DNA of 64,000 bases, taken from NCBI GenBank assembly GCA_963791625.1, contig CAWBTA010000015.1:744001-808000 (forward strand), read 5' to 3'. This DNA comes from JANMCE01 sp963791625 (GTDB taxonomy: Bacteria > Actinomycetota > Acidimicrobiia > Acidimicrobiales > Ilumatobacteraceae). This document shows positions 55,940-64,000 of the stretch, one piece after another; position 1 is the stretch's first letter, and the number at the start of each line of letters is the position of its first letter. The notes below the pieces were generated by a model that was not told the origin of the DNA, made no database searches, and saw only the letters and a program-made list of their open reading frames with translations. The translations under genes and the position numbers were made by a program.

Positions 55940-56575
55940 ATGGATCTGTCTGCGGTCGAACTTCGCGTCGTTGGTGCCCTCATGGAGAAGCAGGTGACCA
56001 CGCCGGATCTGTACCCGCTTACGGTGAACAGCCTGCGTTCGGCGTGCAACCAAACCACCAACCGGTACCCCGTCATGGAGCTGACCGAGACCGATATCAA
56101 CGCGGCGCTGTTGTCGCTTCGCGACCGCAAGCTGACCCGCATCGTGTACAGCACGTCGAACCGGGCGGCGAAGCATCGCCACACCGTGGACGAGGCATTG
56201 CGGCTCGAGCCGAGTGACCAAGCGGTGCTGACCGTGCTGGCGCTGCGCGGTGCGCAGACCGTCGGCGAGATCAAGACGCGAACCGAGCGGATGCATCCCT
56301 TCGCCGATCTGCGCTCCGTCGAGGCAACGTTGGACGAGCTTGCTGCTCGTTCGGAACCGCTCGTCATTCGGTTGTCCCGGCGGCCGGGTCAGAAGGAGGA
56401 GCGTTACATGCATCTCCTCTCGGGCCCCATCGATGAATCCGCGTATGAAGACGAACCCGTCTCCTCCCCCCGCATGGACCGCACCGCCGAACTCCAGTCC
56501 CACGTCGACGCGCTGGAGGCGCGCGTCACCGAATTGGAGTCGGTGGTCGATCAGCTACGCACGCTGCTCGACTAA
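55940..56575 (+). CDS. YceH/DUF480 (UPF0502) protein
   Basis: Two winged-helix domains: SAVELRVVGALMEKQVTTPD and LYPLTVNSLRSACNQTTNR at the start, and LEPSDQAVLTVLALRGAQTVG in the second, followed by a coiled-coil tail (ELQSHVDALEARVTELESVV). This is the complete UPF0502 architecture. Function unknown; possible DNA binding. ATG 55940 is used. Confidence 0.85.
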   Translation: MDLSAVELRVVGALMEKQVTTPDLYPLTVNSLRSACNQTTNRYPVMELTETDINAALLSLRDRKLTRIVYSTSNRAAKHRHTVDEALRLEPSDQAVLTVLALRGAQTVGEIKTRTERMHPFADLRSVEATLDELAARSEPLVIRLSRRPGQKEERYMHLLSGPIDESAYEDEPVSSPRMDRTAELQSHVDALEARVTELESVVDQLRTLLD

Positions 56576-56595
56576 CGCGCCCTTCGTCGTACGAG

Positions 56596-57583
56596 TCAGA
56601 CGTAGTAACCGGTGACGTCGATGATGAAGTGCGTCGACCCAGGTTGATCGCCGTTGAACACCTTGACCTGACGGTTCGAATCCAGCTTGACGACACCACC
56701 GTTGGCGCGATCGTCACTCACCGGGAAGTTGATGTTCGATGTTGAGAGTGATCCGACATCGCCAGGACCAACCGATAAGAAGTTCGGTCCGGTCGCTCCT
56801 GTGACGGTCAGGTTGAACGTGATGGCAGTCGCTCCGGCCGGGACGACGTCCGGCGTCGTCACCGCACCGCTTGAGTTGCGTGCGTCTTTCACCGAGACCA
56901 ATCGACTGGAGGTTCGACTGAGTACCCCGTCACCCGAGCGCGAGTCGTAGACACGAGCAGGCGTAATCGGCACGAATGTCGGCGGGGCGACATACCCGAT
57001 CCGGCATGCCCAGATCGACTGTGAGGCTCCTCCGATCAAGTCCGCAGCCAAGAGCCCAAAACGTGTCCGCTTCGACAACGATGTCCAAAGGCGACGAGGA
57101 CTGCTGCGTAGCTCGGAGAGGACGGCGCCGGGACCGTGATGGTCGTGGCAAAGGGGAAGCTGCTGAGATCGTCCGCGTTCAGAAAGAGACTCACGTCGAA
57201 ACTTGCGGCTGATGAGTTGGTCGCCCAGAGCGAGAACTCCTTGACCACTGCCCCGACCGGCACGGCAACGGTGGCGAAAAGAAAGCCAGCCGATGTGGGA
57301 TAGGCGCCCCCGTTAATGGTTCGGCCGTTCGCTCGGAGAGCTCGGGAGGAAATCGGTGCACGGTACCTGTAGGTACGTCAGACCCGGGCGTTGGTGCCGA
57401 GATCGACTTTGTGGTGTTTGTTCCGGCGATACTTCGCGCACCGAGCGGATCATCCGGCGTCGTTGCCGCGGTTGCCGCACCGCCGCCGAGCAGCAACTCA
57501 CCGGCCGCTCCGACTGCGCCGAGGCCCAAAGCCGCGCCGATTCCGAGGACGCCTCGACGTGTCATGTGTGTGGACTGTTCCAT
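56596..57583 (-). CDS. Tat-exported envelope protein with three frame offsets
   Basis: ATG 57583 precedes a twin-arginine signal (MTRRGVLGIGAALGLGAVGA). Three frames carry successive parts of one secreted protein. First is TTPDDPLGARSIAG to about 57320. Second is GAYPTSAGFLFATVAVPVGA, then KEFSLWATNSSAASFDVSLF to about 57120. Last, after a short piece in another frame, is GGASQSIWACRIGYVAPPTF, ITPARVYDSRSGDGVLS and PAGATAITFNLTVTGATGPN to NGDQPGSTHFIIDVTGYYV. The last block is a domain that recurs in secreted proteins of this bacterial group. Total length about 328. The three offsets look like sequence errors or decay. Confidence 0.6.
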
Positions 57584-57652
57584 GGTGTCTCCCTTGCCTT
57601 GGATGTAGTCCGCAGGGTAGTTCGCTTTGATACCACTCCTTTCCAAAGGTGC

Positions 57653-57681
57653 TTGACGCTTAGTTACTCAGTATGCATACT
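57653..57681 (+). promoter_or_regulatory. promoter of the PadR-ABC operon, giving a leaderless transcript
   Basis: TTGACG at 57653-57658 and CATACT at 57676-57681 are separated by 17 bases. Transcription would begin about 57687-57688, at the A of the ATG itself, so the mRNA would be leaderless. Confidence 0.45.
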
Positions 57682-57686
57682 GAGTA
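57665..57686. promoter_or_regulatory. perfect 22-bp palindrome, PadR operator
   Basis: TACTCAGTATG at 57665-57675 is followed by its exact reverse complement at 57676-57686. It covers the -10 element and stops one base before ATG 57688. This is the form and place of PadR auto-operators (ATGT/ACAT-type palindromes). Confidence 0.75.
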
Positions 57687-57687
57687 C

Positions 57688-58209
57688 ATGGGAATTCGAG
57701 AAGGACTTTTGGCGCTTATCGCCAGTGAGCCGAAGTACGGGTATCAACTCAAGAGCGAGTTCGAGGAACACACCGGTGGTGTGTGGCCACTGAACGTTGG
57801 CCAGGTGTACACGACGCTTGATCGGCTGGCTCGGGACGAGTGCGTGACGCCCGGTGTGCCCGACATGGAGGGCCGCACGCCGTACACCATCACCAAGACC
57901 GGCCGTAAAGAACTGGCTGCGTGGTTCGATACCGCAACGGCCGACGCCGCTCCCCCACGGGACGATCTGATGATCAAGGTCTTGCTGGCCATCGTGACGC
58001 CCGACGTCGATGCGGCCGTTGTCATTGATGCGCAGCGAGCCGGCTTGCTGTCGGTCGTGCGAGCGCATCGTCGCCGTCAACAGGCCGCAACTGATCTGCT
58101 GACCACCCTCTTGTTCGACGCGCTGCTGGCCCGTGTGGAGTCCGATCTCCGCTGGCTCGACATTTGTGAGCAACGAATTTCCGTTTCCAAGAAAGGCCCT
58201 GCCCGATGA
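57688..58209 (+). CDS. PadR-family transcriptional regulator
   Basis: A 173-residue PadR protein with N-terminal winged helix (GIREGLLALIASEPKYGYQL, GVWPLNVGQVYTTLDRLARD, GRTPYTITKTGRKELAAWF) and a C-terminal helical dimerisation arm of the long PadR-s1 type. ATG 57688 is preferred over ATG 57673, which would lie inside the operator. ATGA overlap links it to the ABC ATPase gene. It likely represses the exporter until a ligand binds. Confidence 0.85.
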   Translation: MGIREGLLALIASEPKYGYQLKSEFEEHTGGVWPLNVGQVYTTLDRLARDECVTPGVPDMEGRTPYTITKTGRKELAAWFDTATADAAPPRDDLMIKVLLAIVTPDVDAAVVIDAQRAGLLSVVRAHRRRQQAATDLLTTLLFDALLARVESDLRWLDICEQRISVSKKGPAR

Positions 58210-58958
58210 ATCCGATCCTTGAGTTCCGCAGCGTTGAGCGTCGCTTCAAAGATGGCGACGATCTTGTGTACGGGTTGCGTGACGCGTCGTTCTCCATCGA
58301 CGCCGGCGAGTTTGTGGCGGTGATGGGGCCGTCGGGTAGCGGCAAGTCCACACTGCTGAATCTGGCTGGCGGGCTCGATGTGCCGACGGCCGGTCACGTG
58401 TCGGTTGACGGCGTCGACCTCGCTTCACTCGACGTGCGTGGCCTTGCCACCGTTCGACGCCAGACGGTCGGGTACATCTTCCAGAAGCTCAATCTGCTTC
58501 CCACTCTCACGGTGGTGGAGAACGTCATGCTGCCCCTCGAGCTTGACGGCACATCCGCTCGGGCTGCCCGTGCAGCAGCCCGAGCGGCGCTGGGCGAAAT
58601 GGACATCGCCGCACTGGCCGACCGCTACCCCGACGACATCTCGGGCGGTCAGCAACAACGCGTCGCCATCGCCCGCGCGATCGTCGGCAACCGTCGCCTG
58701 CTCCTCGCCGACGAACCAACCGGCGCGCTGGACACGGTCACGGGCGAGTCGGTCATGGAGTTGTTGACCAAACAGGTCGTCGCCGGCCGCACCGTCGTAC
58801 TCGTCACCCACGAACCACGCTTCGCCAGCTTCGCCGACCGAGTGCTCATGGTCCGCGACGGCAACGTGGTCGAGAACACCGGCGTGGTCGCCGCCCTCCG
58901 CCCCGCGCCCCTCAGCGACCTCTGGCCCTCCGACGAAGCCGACGAGGCCGCATCATGA
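58206..58958 (+). CDS. ABC transporter ATP-binding protein, MacB/LolD type
   Basis: A 250-residue ATPase: Walker A GPSGSGKST, Q-loop YIFQKLNLLPTLTV, signature ISGGQQQRVAIARA, Walker B LLLADEP, D-loop SALD-equivalent GALD, and switch His in LVTHEPR. It matches the MacB/LolD/FtsE subgroup that powers FtsX-type permeases. The permease gene follows 73 bases downstream. Confidence 0.9.
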   Translation: MNPILEFRSVERRFKDGDDLVYGLRDASFSIDAGEFVAVMGPSGSGKSTLLNLAGGLDVPTAGHVSVDGVDLASLDVRGLATVRRQTVGYIFQKLNLLPTLTVVENVMLPLELDGTSARAARAAARAALGEMDIAALADRYPDDISGGQQQRVAIARAIVGNRRLLLADEPTGALDTVTGESVMELLTKQVVAGRTVVLVTHEPRFASFADRVLMVRDGNVVENTGVVAALRPAPLSDLWPSDEADEAAS

Positions 58959-59031
58959 TCACCATCCGTTTTCCGATTCATTTCACCCCCCTGAAATCCA
59001 CGAGGAATCAGACCGATGAGGGGACCCACGG

Positions 59032-61757
59032 ATGAGCGCCGGGACGATGGGCTGGCGGCCGCTCGGGCGGCTGGCCTGGCGCGAGGTAGTCCGCCGCAAG
59101 GGACGCACCGCGCTGGTCGTGACCATGGTTGCCGTACCCATGATGATGCTCACGGCGCTGTCCGTCTGGATTCGAACCGACACGGTGCAAGGAGCTCGTG
59201 CCAACCAACTCCTCCTCGGTCCCACCGTGGACGCCAGAGTCACGCCAGGGCCTGGTCTGGGCCTTGGCGCTCAAGCGATGCCGTTCAATCCAACGGCCGC
59301 CGAATCGTTGGGGCCAATCCTTCCGGCCGGCGCCACATCGGTTGTCGTCAAGACCTGGTACCAAGGTCTGTTTGTCTCCCCGCAGGCCAAGCTCGGCTTA
59401 CAAATCAGTCAGAGCGACTGGGCGAACCCACTCCTCGCCCACACCTTCCTGCTGCGATCGGGTGTCTGGCCGAGGTCACCGGGCGAGGTGGCCGTGACCA
59501 CGGAGTTTTCTACCAAGGCCAAGGTGAATGTTGGCGACTCCATCACCCTGCGGGTCCCGAAAATGACGTTGAAGGTCACGGGTGTGTTTGAGCGTCGCGA
59601 TCAGCTGAGGAATACGGAGCTGGCCCTTGCGCCGACCGAAGCGTTCAACGCTCTTGCAGGCGCACAGGCTGAGGCCTTCGTCGATGTAGGACCGGCTGGA
59701 ACCCAAGTCGACGTGGCGAACTTCCTGCTCGCCCAGACTGCATGGAGGTCAAGTCGTCCGTACTACGACCAAGTGAGCGTCGACAACGGGGTCGCCCGCC
59801 TGACTCGTTATCAGCAGCCATCGACCAGCCCGCTCACAATCATGAACGTTGGCTTCTCTGTCCTGCTGTTCCTGCTCGGCATCATCGTGGCCGCGGTGTT
59901 CGCGGTGGGTGCTCGCCGACAGCTGCGACAACTGGGTCTGGTTGCGGCCAATGGCGGGGACCCTCGCCAAGTCGGTCGGGTCATCACCTTGCAGGGAACG
60001 GCGGCGGCGCTGATCGGTTCGATCGTCGGCGTCGCGGCGGCGTATTGCTCGTGACAGCGACGGCGAGCCATTGGAATACGTGGCAGCACAGGATCATTCC
60101 CGGTCTCGTCGCGCAACCTTTCGACTGGCTGCTCGGCGGATCAATCGCGCTGCTCGCTGGCACCATCGCGGCGGGTCTGGCAGCACGCCAGGCTCGCCGC
60201 GTGCCAACGCTTTCGGCCCTCGCCGGGCGGCGGCCACTCCCCGCGATCACAGCTCGCTTCCCAATCGCGGGGGCCTTTATCGTTGGCCTCGGCCTGATCA
60301 TTCTCGCCGTGGGCATCAGCTACCGGCAGTCCCAATCCGGCGGAAACAACCCTTCCGACCCGTGGGTCTGGTTGTCGCTCGGATCAGTGCTCATCATCTT
60401 CGGCGGCGTGCTGTGCGCGCCGTATCTGGTCGGTCGCCTCGACCCTCTGGCTGGGCGCATGTCGGGTGCCCTGCGACTCGCCGCCCGTCGTACAGCTCGA
60501 CACCGAGCCCGCAGCGGACCCCTCGTCGGTGCCATCATGGCGGCCGGGGCAGCAGCGATTGCGTTCTCGGCTATTTCATTGTCAACCTCCGAAGGAAACC
60601 GCCAGCGCTACGTGCCCCAATTCGCGAACAATCACGTTGAGGTGAACGGCTTGAAGTCAGGGGACTTCGAAAAAGCAGGGCCGGCAGCCGAGGCCATCCA
60701 GCAGACCGTGAAACGAGTGCAGGCCGTGGTGCCGAACGCCAAGACCGTCCAGTATCAGGGCACGTCTCAAAGCGGTGTAGTCAACAAAACGCAGCGATGG
60801 CTGACGCTGGCCACCAACGGTCCGGACTGGTACGGGTTGCAACCAAGGACCATCGTCGCCTCCCCGGAAACGTTGCGCACCGTCGGTGTGCCAGAGGGTG
60901 TCATCAGCAAACTACAGGGCGGTAGTCTTCTTGTTTCGGGCGATGACGGGAGCCTCGCACTTCCGCTTCGTGTCGAGATGAACTCGCTTACTTTCGATGC
61001 GAACGGTCCGACCAGCACCTCACCAAACGCGGAGCGCCTCAACATCGACACCCTGCGGTGGGGGGCCGTCGAACTCGCCCAACGTTCCGTAGGTTGTGTC
61101 GGCGACGGTGCGGGCTCGTGCAAACCCGTCAGAGCCCCTGTGATCTTCCTGTCAGCCGATCGGGCTGCCGGGTTGGGCTTGGCCCTCGCCGAAACGACGA
61201 CCGTGATCATTGCGCCTGAGCCGCTCACCCTTGCCCAAAAGCAGTCGCTGCGCGATCTCAACGGCGACCTCTTTCGAGAGACCGAGGATGCCGCTGCTGC
61301 CGAAGGAAAGGTAGTCGACTACGCCACGATGCCTCAGCTCGGGTTCGAGTACTACAAACCATTCCCGCCATCGCTCACGCAGCTAATCGTGGGTGGTGCT
61401 GCTCTCCTTCTTGCATTGTTGGTAACCGCACTCGCGCTTGGGCTTACCGCAGTCGACAATCGGGGTGACGATGCCATGCTCGTTGCGCTTGGTGCAGCGC
61501 CGTCGGTGCGCCGAAAGGTACGGGCATGGGAGGGAACGCTGCTCTCCGGCATGGGCGTCGCACTGGCGATACCCATCGGCTTCCTGCCCTCGCTCGTCGT
61601 CGGCCGCGCTCGCTACGCCCGCAATCCAATCGTGTTTCCGTGGATCACGGTTGGCATCCTGCTGATCATCGTTCCAGCCCTCGCATGGCTCATTGGGTAC
61701 GCATCAGCCCGCACACCGAGGCGAATCGACGACCTCAACCTGCAGGTAGCGGACTAA
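59032..61757 (+). CDS. FtsX-type ABC permease, frameshifted
   Basis: The first part (ATG 59032) has an N-terminal helix (WREVVRRKGRTALVVTMVAV), a large outer domain and two membrane helices (about 270-340). At about 60045 the frame shifts and the rest continues to 61757: more helices, a second outer domain (about 60590-61350) and three final helices (QLIVGGAALLLALLVTALAL, GMGVALAIPIGFLPSLVVG, ITVGILLIIVPALAWLIGY). The whole has about 908 residues with two FtsX units, as in single-gene duplicated permeases. With the upstream ATPase it forms a complete exporter of unknown substrate. Confidence 0.8.
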
Positions 61758-61766
61758 ACCCGACGC

Positions 61767-61791
61767 GTGAATATTCTCTGAGAATATTCAC
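61767..61791. promoter_or_regulatory. 25-base palindrome, toxin-antitoxin operator (or terminator)
   Basis: GTGAATATTCTC (61767-61778) and GAGAATATTCAC (61780-61791) are perfect inverted arms around a single T. It begins 10 bases after the permease stop and ends 42 before the antitoxin ATG. The AT-rich symmetry suits an operator for the antitoxin better than a terminator, although it could do both. Confidence 0.65.
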
Positions 61792-61833
61792 TACCTGGTA
61801 GCCAAGCCTGACGAGGCCGGATATCCTCAGCAC

Positions 61834-62289
61834 ATGGCTTCGACAGCGTTGGCGCAGAGCTTTCAGTGGTCCGACCTTGCACGGCGATCGGGTGAGGTTG
61901 GCCATGCGTTAGATGCACACGGCGAGGTCAGCGTCACCCGTGGGGCCCAAACGTTGCGGCTCGGTCCGGCCGAGGCCCACCCGATCCTCGATACCACTCG
62001 CGATCTGTGTCGCGTACTCACTGCTCTGGTCGAACTCGACGAACCCGCGCAGGTACGCCGAGTATTGAACGCGGCGTGGCCATGGACGCGTGCGTTGCTG
62101 GCAGAAGATCAGGTTGAGCTCGCACGCGAGGTCGGCGATGTTGGCGAGATGTGTGAATCGTTAAACACCTGGGGCCCACTCATTGAGTCGCTCAACGACT
62201 GGAGACGCACCGCACACGCCTGGGCGGAGGGGGCACGACCGGTCGCAATCGACGACGTGCTTGAACGTGTGGCAGCACGCCCTGCATGA
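61834..62289 (+). CDS. Phd-like antitoxin
   Basis: A 151-residue protein. The N-terminal 50 residues (FQWSDLARRSGEVGHALDAH, VSVTRGAQTLRL) resemble Phd/YefM-type DNA-binding antitoxins; the rest is helical and may hold the toxin. ATGA overlap with the next gene and the upstream palindrome fit a type II toxin-antitoxin operon with autoregulation. The assignment is by pattern and context. Confidence 0.6.
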   Translation: MASTALAQSFQWSDLARRSGEVGHALDAHGEVSVTRGAQTLRLGPAEAHPILDTTRDLCRVLTALVELDEPAQVRRVLNAAWPWTRALLAEDQVELAREVGDVGEMCESLNTWGPLIESLNDWRRTAHAWAEGARPVAIDDVLERVAARPA

Positions 62290-62636
62290 GCAAGCGTGGA
62301 GAGCCAGCACCTCGGCCAGCGAAGACCGATGAATGGCGGATCATGTTGGCGACAAGTGACGCTGCATCCGGATGGGACGACCTCAGCCGTCATGCTCCGG
62401 GGCCACTCGCCAATCTGTATGACCAACTGACGCTCGACCCACGGCGCGTCCAGAATCCGGAACGCCAGGGACGCCTCAAGGGTCAGTTGGCGACCGTACA
62501 GGTGAAGGGCAAAACACTCACGCAATGGCAGTTCGAGATCACCGGATCCGGAAGAGTTTGGTACGCCCCTGATGACGACGGGAGGACGGTGTGGATTATC
62601 GCAGCGTCCACCGGTCATCCGAAGCAGACCGAGTAG
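62286..62636 (+). CDS. RelE-like toxin
   Basis: A 116-residue basic protein with the LKGQL...QWQFEITGSGRVWYAPD...VWIIAASTGHPKQTE layout of RelE/ParE-superfamily mRNA interferases: a helical pair, then antiparallel strands with an Arg-rich sheet (RLKGQL, GSGRVWY) and a C-terminal HPK tail. Likely a ribosome-dependent or free RNase neutralised by the upstream gene product. Convergent with the LysM gene, 7 bases apart. Confidence 0.6.
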   Translation: MSKRGEPAPRPAKTDEWRIMLATSDAASGWDDLSRHAPGPLANLYDQLTLDPRRVQNPERQGRLKGQLATVQVKGKTLTQWQFEITGSGRVWYAPDDDGRTVWIIAASTGHPKQTE

Positions 62637-62643
62637 ACAAGCG

Positions 62644-63270
62644 CTAAGGCTTCACCGTCGTGCGTGGGATGGTGACGATGACGGTGATGGTGACGATGCT
62701 GGTTTGAGGTGAGGAGCCGTCGTCAATCGTGGTCGGGGTTGTGGGCGCGGGGGCTTGCGTGACGGGAGCAACGGTGACGGCCTGCGGGAAGGTGCCGGTT
62801 ACGCCGACCGGCGGCAACGTGGTGGCAGCAGCGGGAGCGATAGGGACTTTGATCTTCTGACCGATACGCACAAGGTTCGGATCGGTGAGGTTGTTGGCCA
62901 ACAGCAAGGCCTGCATAGTGACGCCGAACTTCTTGGCGATGCCGGACATGGTGTCGCCCGACGCGATGACGTACTCGGCCATCGGCACTGTCGTCGGGGG
63001 CGCGGTCGGTGGCGAGGTTGGGGTGGGCGCGGTGGTTGCACCGGGCTTGGCGGTGCTGCCGCTCGGCTTGGCGGTGGTGGAGGATGGCTTCTTGGCCGTC
63101 GAGGTTGAGCCGGTGCCATCAAGTAGTCGTCGGTCTTTGCAACCGGCTGACGCAACCGACAGCGCGACAACCGCAGCCACGAGCCAGAGTCCCCAATGGC
63201 GCGACTTGGCAGCCGGAGCCGGGGGCGTCGGTGGGGCTGGAGGTGGTGGGGCTGGTTTCGAGCGGAACAA
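62644..63270 (-). CDS. LysM-domain membrane or secreted protein
   Basis: TTG 63270 follows AAAGGA on the minus strand. A Pro-rich cytoplasmic start (KPAPPPPAPPTPPAPA) is followed by a membrane segment (GLWLVAAVVALSVASAGC, with a Cys suggesting a possible lipoprotein), a Ser/Thr/Pro linker, and one LysM domain (AEYVIASGDTMSGIAKKFGV, NNLTDPNLVRIGQKIKVP). A Thr-rich tail ends the protein. LysM binds peptidoglycan. About 208 aa. Confidence 0.7.
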   Translation of the reverse strand: MFRSKPAPPPPAPPTPPAPAAKSRHWGLWLVAAVVALSVASAGCKDRRLLDGTGSTSTAKKPSSTTAKPSGSTAKPGATTAPTPTSPPTAPPTTVPMAEYVIASGDTMSGIAKKFGVTMQALLLANNLTDPNLVRIGQKIKVPIAPAAATTLPPVGVTGTFPQAVTVAPVTQAPAPTTPTTIDDGSSPQTSIVTITVIVTIPRTTVKP

Positions 63271-63345
63271 CCGATGTCCTTTCGCGACTCTTGGCCGACG
63301 CGCGGCGACCAATCCTCCACCTGGACGAGCGTATAGCCTCAGAGC

Positions 63346-63816
63346 GTGCCGCTGGTGATTGTTGTTCTCGCCTTCGTCGTGATGGAGCCCATCACGTACC
63401 TGACGCATCGCTACGTGATGCACGGATTCGGCGCGTTCCTGCATCGCAGCCATCACCGCCGCAACTCGACCGGGTGGGAGGCCAACGACCTCTACCCCGT
63501 GCTGTTCGGTAGCGCCGTGTGCATTGCGCTGGCGATCGGGTTCAACGTTGCCGGGTTCTCAGCCATCATCCCGGTGTGCATCGGCATCACGTTGTACGGC
63601 GTCACCTACGCACTCGTGCATGATGTCTACATCCACCGCCGCCTGCGCCTGTTTCGCAAGCCCGTCGCTCGGTTGGATGTGTTGGCCGAGCGCCATGAGC
63701 TGCATCACCGATTCAACGGCGAGCCGTACGGCATGCTGCTACCGATAGTTCCGAAGGCGCTGCTTCAGCGGGCAGCCAAAGGATCTTCGCCGTCCCACGA
63801 GCCGGTTGACGCGTAA
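63346..63816 (+). CDS. crtZ: beta-carotene hydroxylase-like (CrtZ family)
   Basis: The 156-residue membrane protein (GTG start) has the His clusters of CrtZ: HRYVMHG, HRSHHRRN, HDVYIHRRLR and HELHHRFN, in the right order between four helices. CrtZ-type di-iron enzymes add hydroxyls to beta-ionone rings to make zeaxanthin-type carotenoids. Its end overlaps the last gene of the window by 52 bases, on the other strand. Confidence 0.85.
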   Translation: MPLVIVVLAFVVMEPITYLTHRYVMHGFGAFLHRSHHRRNSTGWEANDLYPVLFGSAVCIALAIGFNVAGFSAIIPVCIGITLYGVTYALVHDVYIHRRLRLFRKPVARLDVLAERHELHHRFNGEPYGMLLPIVPKALLQRAAKGSSPSHEPVDA

Positions 63817-64000
63817 GGCTGGAAGCGGGCGAACAACTCCTCGGAGTACCAGCCTTCCTGTCGGGTTCGCCGCATGACTTCGATATGGCCACGACTGCGG
63901 TAGGCGAAAGCTTTCAGCGCAGCTTCGTCTTGCCACACCGACACGGTGGCTTGCTTTCCGACGGGTGCCTCGCCCACGCCAACGACCCGAAGCAGACCGT
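63765..64000 (-). CDS. CrtA-like (spheroidene monooxygenase family) protein, partial
   Basis: The C-terminal 77 residues are present and the 5' part lies beyond the right edge. The pattern VGVGEAPVGKQATVSVWQDE, AFAYRSRGHIEVMRRTR and EGWYSEELFARFQPYASTG matches the C-terminus of spheroidene monooxygenase (CrtA)-like heme enzymes that oxidise carotenoids. Adjacent convergent crtZ supports a carotenoid locus. Confidence 0.7.
   Translation of the reverse strand, partial: GLLRVVGVGEAPVGKQATVSVWQDEAALKAFAYRSRGHIEVMRRTRQEGWYSEELFARFQPYASTGSWDGEDPLAAR

Overview
The window is high-GC DNA from an actinobacterium, probably of the class Acidimicrobiia. Pointers are the two DUF222/13E12-type HNH genes, the GlnR-like regulator fused by overlap to a glutamine synthetase gene, the frequent GTG and TTG starts, the DUF11-repeat and LPxTG surface proteins, and the carotenoid genes. 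Assignment below phylum is inference. No integrase, transposase, phage gene, CRISPR array or rRNA was found; one tRNA (Lys, TTT) is present.

Layout. 0.1-2.8 kb: frameshifted HNH gene and an aminoglycoside-phosphotransferase-like gene. 2.8-25.2 kb: accessory region of small stress and redox genes (C_GCAxxG_C_C protein, flippase-like UPF0104 protein, DUF2892, DinB, long HPF ribosome-hibernation factor, fatty acid desaturase, truncated hemoglobin, bifunctional nuclease, DUF4389, thioredoxin) mixed with gene remnants (UnbU/RnfD-like, beta-propeller piece, DUF302 piece, thioredoxin piece, alpha/beta hydrolase piece). Inside it, 12.7-19.2 kb is a sulfur/arsenic-type island: an ArsR-rhodanese regulator faces a metallo-beta-lactamase/rhodanese - MFS - rhodanese operon, followed by a MerR/phosphotransferase pair and an ArsM-like methyltransferase. 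23.3-24.6 kb is a SLATT-type 2TM protein plus partner. 25.3-32.2 kb: tRNA-Lys, two MFS transporters, MpaB-like oxygenase, CBS and DUF1918 proteins, AI-2E transporter, YcaQ-like glycosylase. 32.3-40.9 kb: one giant DUF11-repeat LPxTG surface protein. 41-64 kb: mostly housekeeping and regulatory genes (two cyclophilins, UbiB kinase, GGDEF/EAL protein, PLP decarboxylase, 8-oxoguanine deaminase, M48 protease, GlnR-like regulator and glutamine synthetase, YceH, PadR-controlled ABC exporter, toxin-antitoxin pair, LysM protein, CrtZ and CrtA-like carotenoid genes).

Regulatory logic visible in the sequence. Three copies of TTCAA-N8-TTGA(A/C/G) lie in the ArsR/MBL divergent promoter and before the ArsM-like gene, suggesting one small regulon. 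A DosR-like box (GGGNCNNNNGNCCC, 0-2 mismatches) lies before many of the stress genes and would unite them as a hypoxia/dormancy set; this rests on reading by eye and needs a statistical scan. The PadR, MerR and toxin-antitoxin units each have a palindrome at the promoter.

Most striking single observation: the ArsM-like methyltransferase has an in-frame TGA exactly where the family carries its conserved Cys (C-I-A-G-G-L), the remaining 59 codons read on as a normal ArsM C-terminus, and a hairpin with a GU apical loop lies 20 nt downstream. This is a candidate selenoprotein.

Quality warning. At least ten otherwise well-preserved genes are split by one-base offsets (HNH x2, UnbU-like, MBL-rhodanese, YcaQ, DUF11 protein x3, GGDEF/EAL, glutamine synthetase, Tat-secreted protein x3, ABC permease). 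Indel errors of a long-read assembly explain this best, so those genes are annotated as whole genes with the offset noted.
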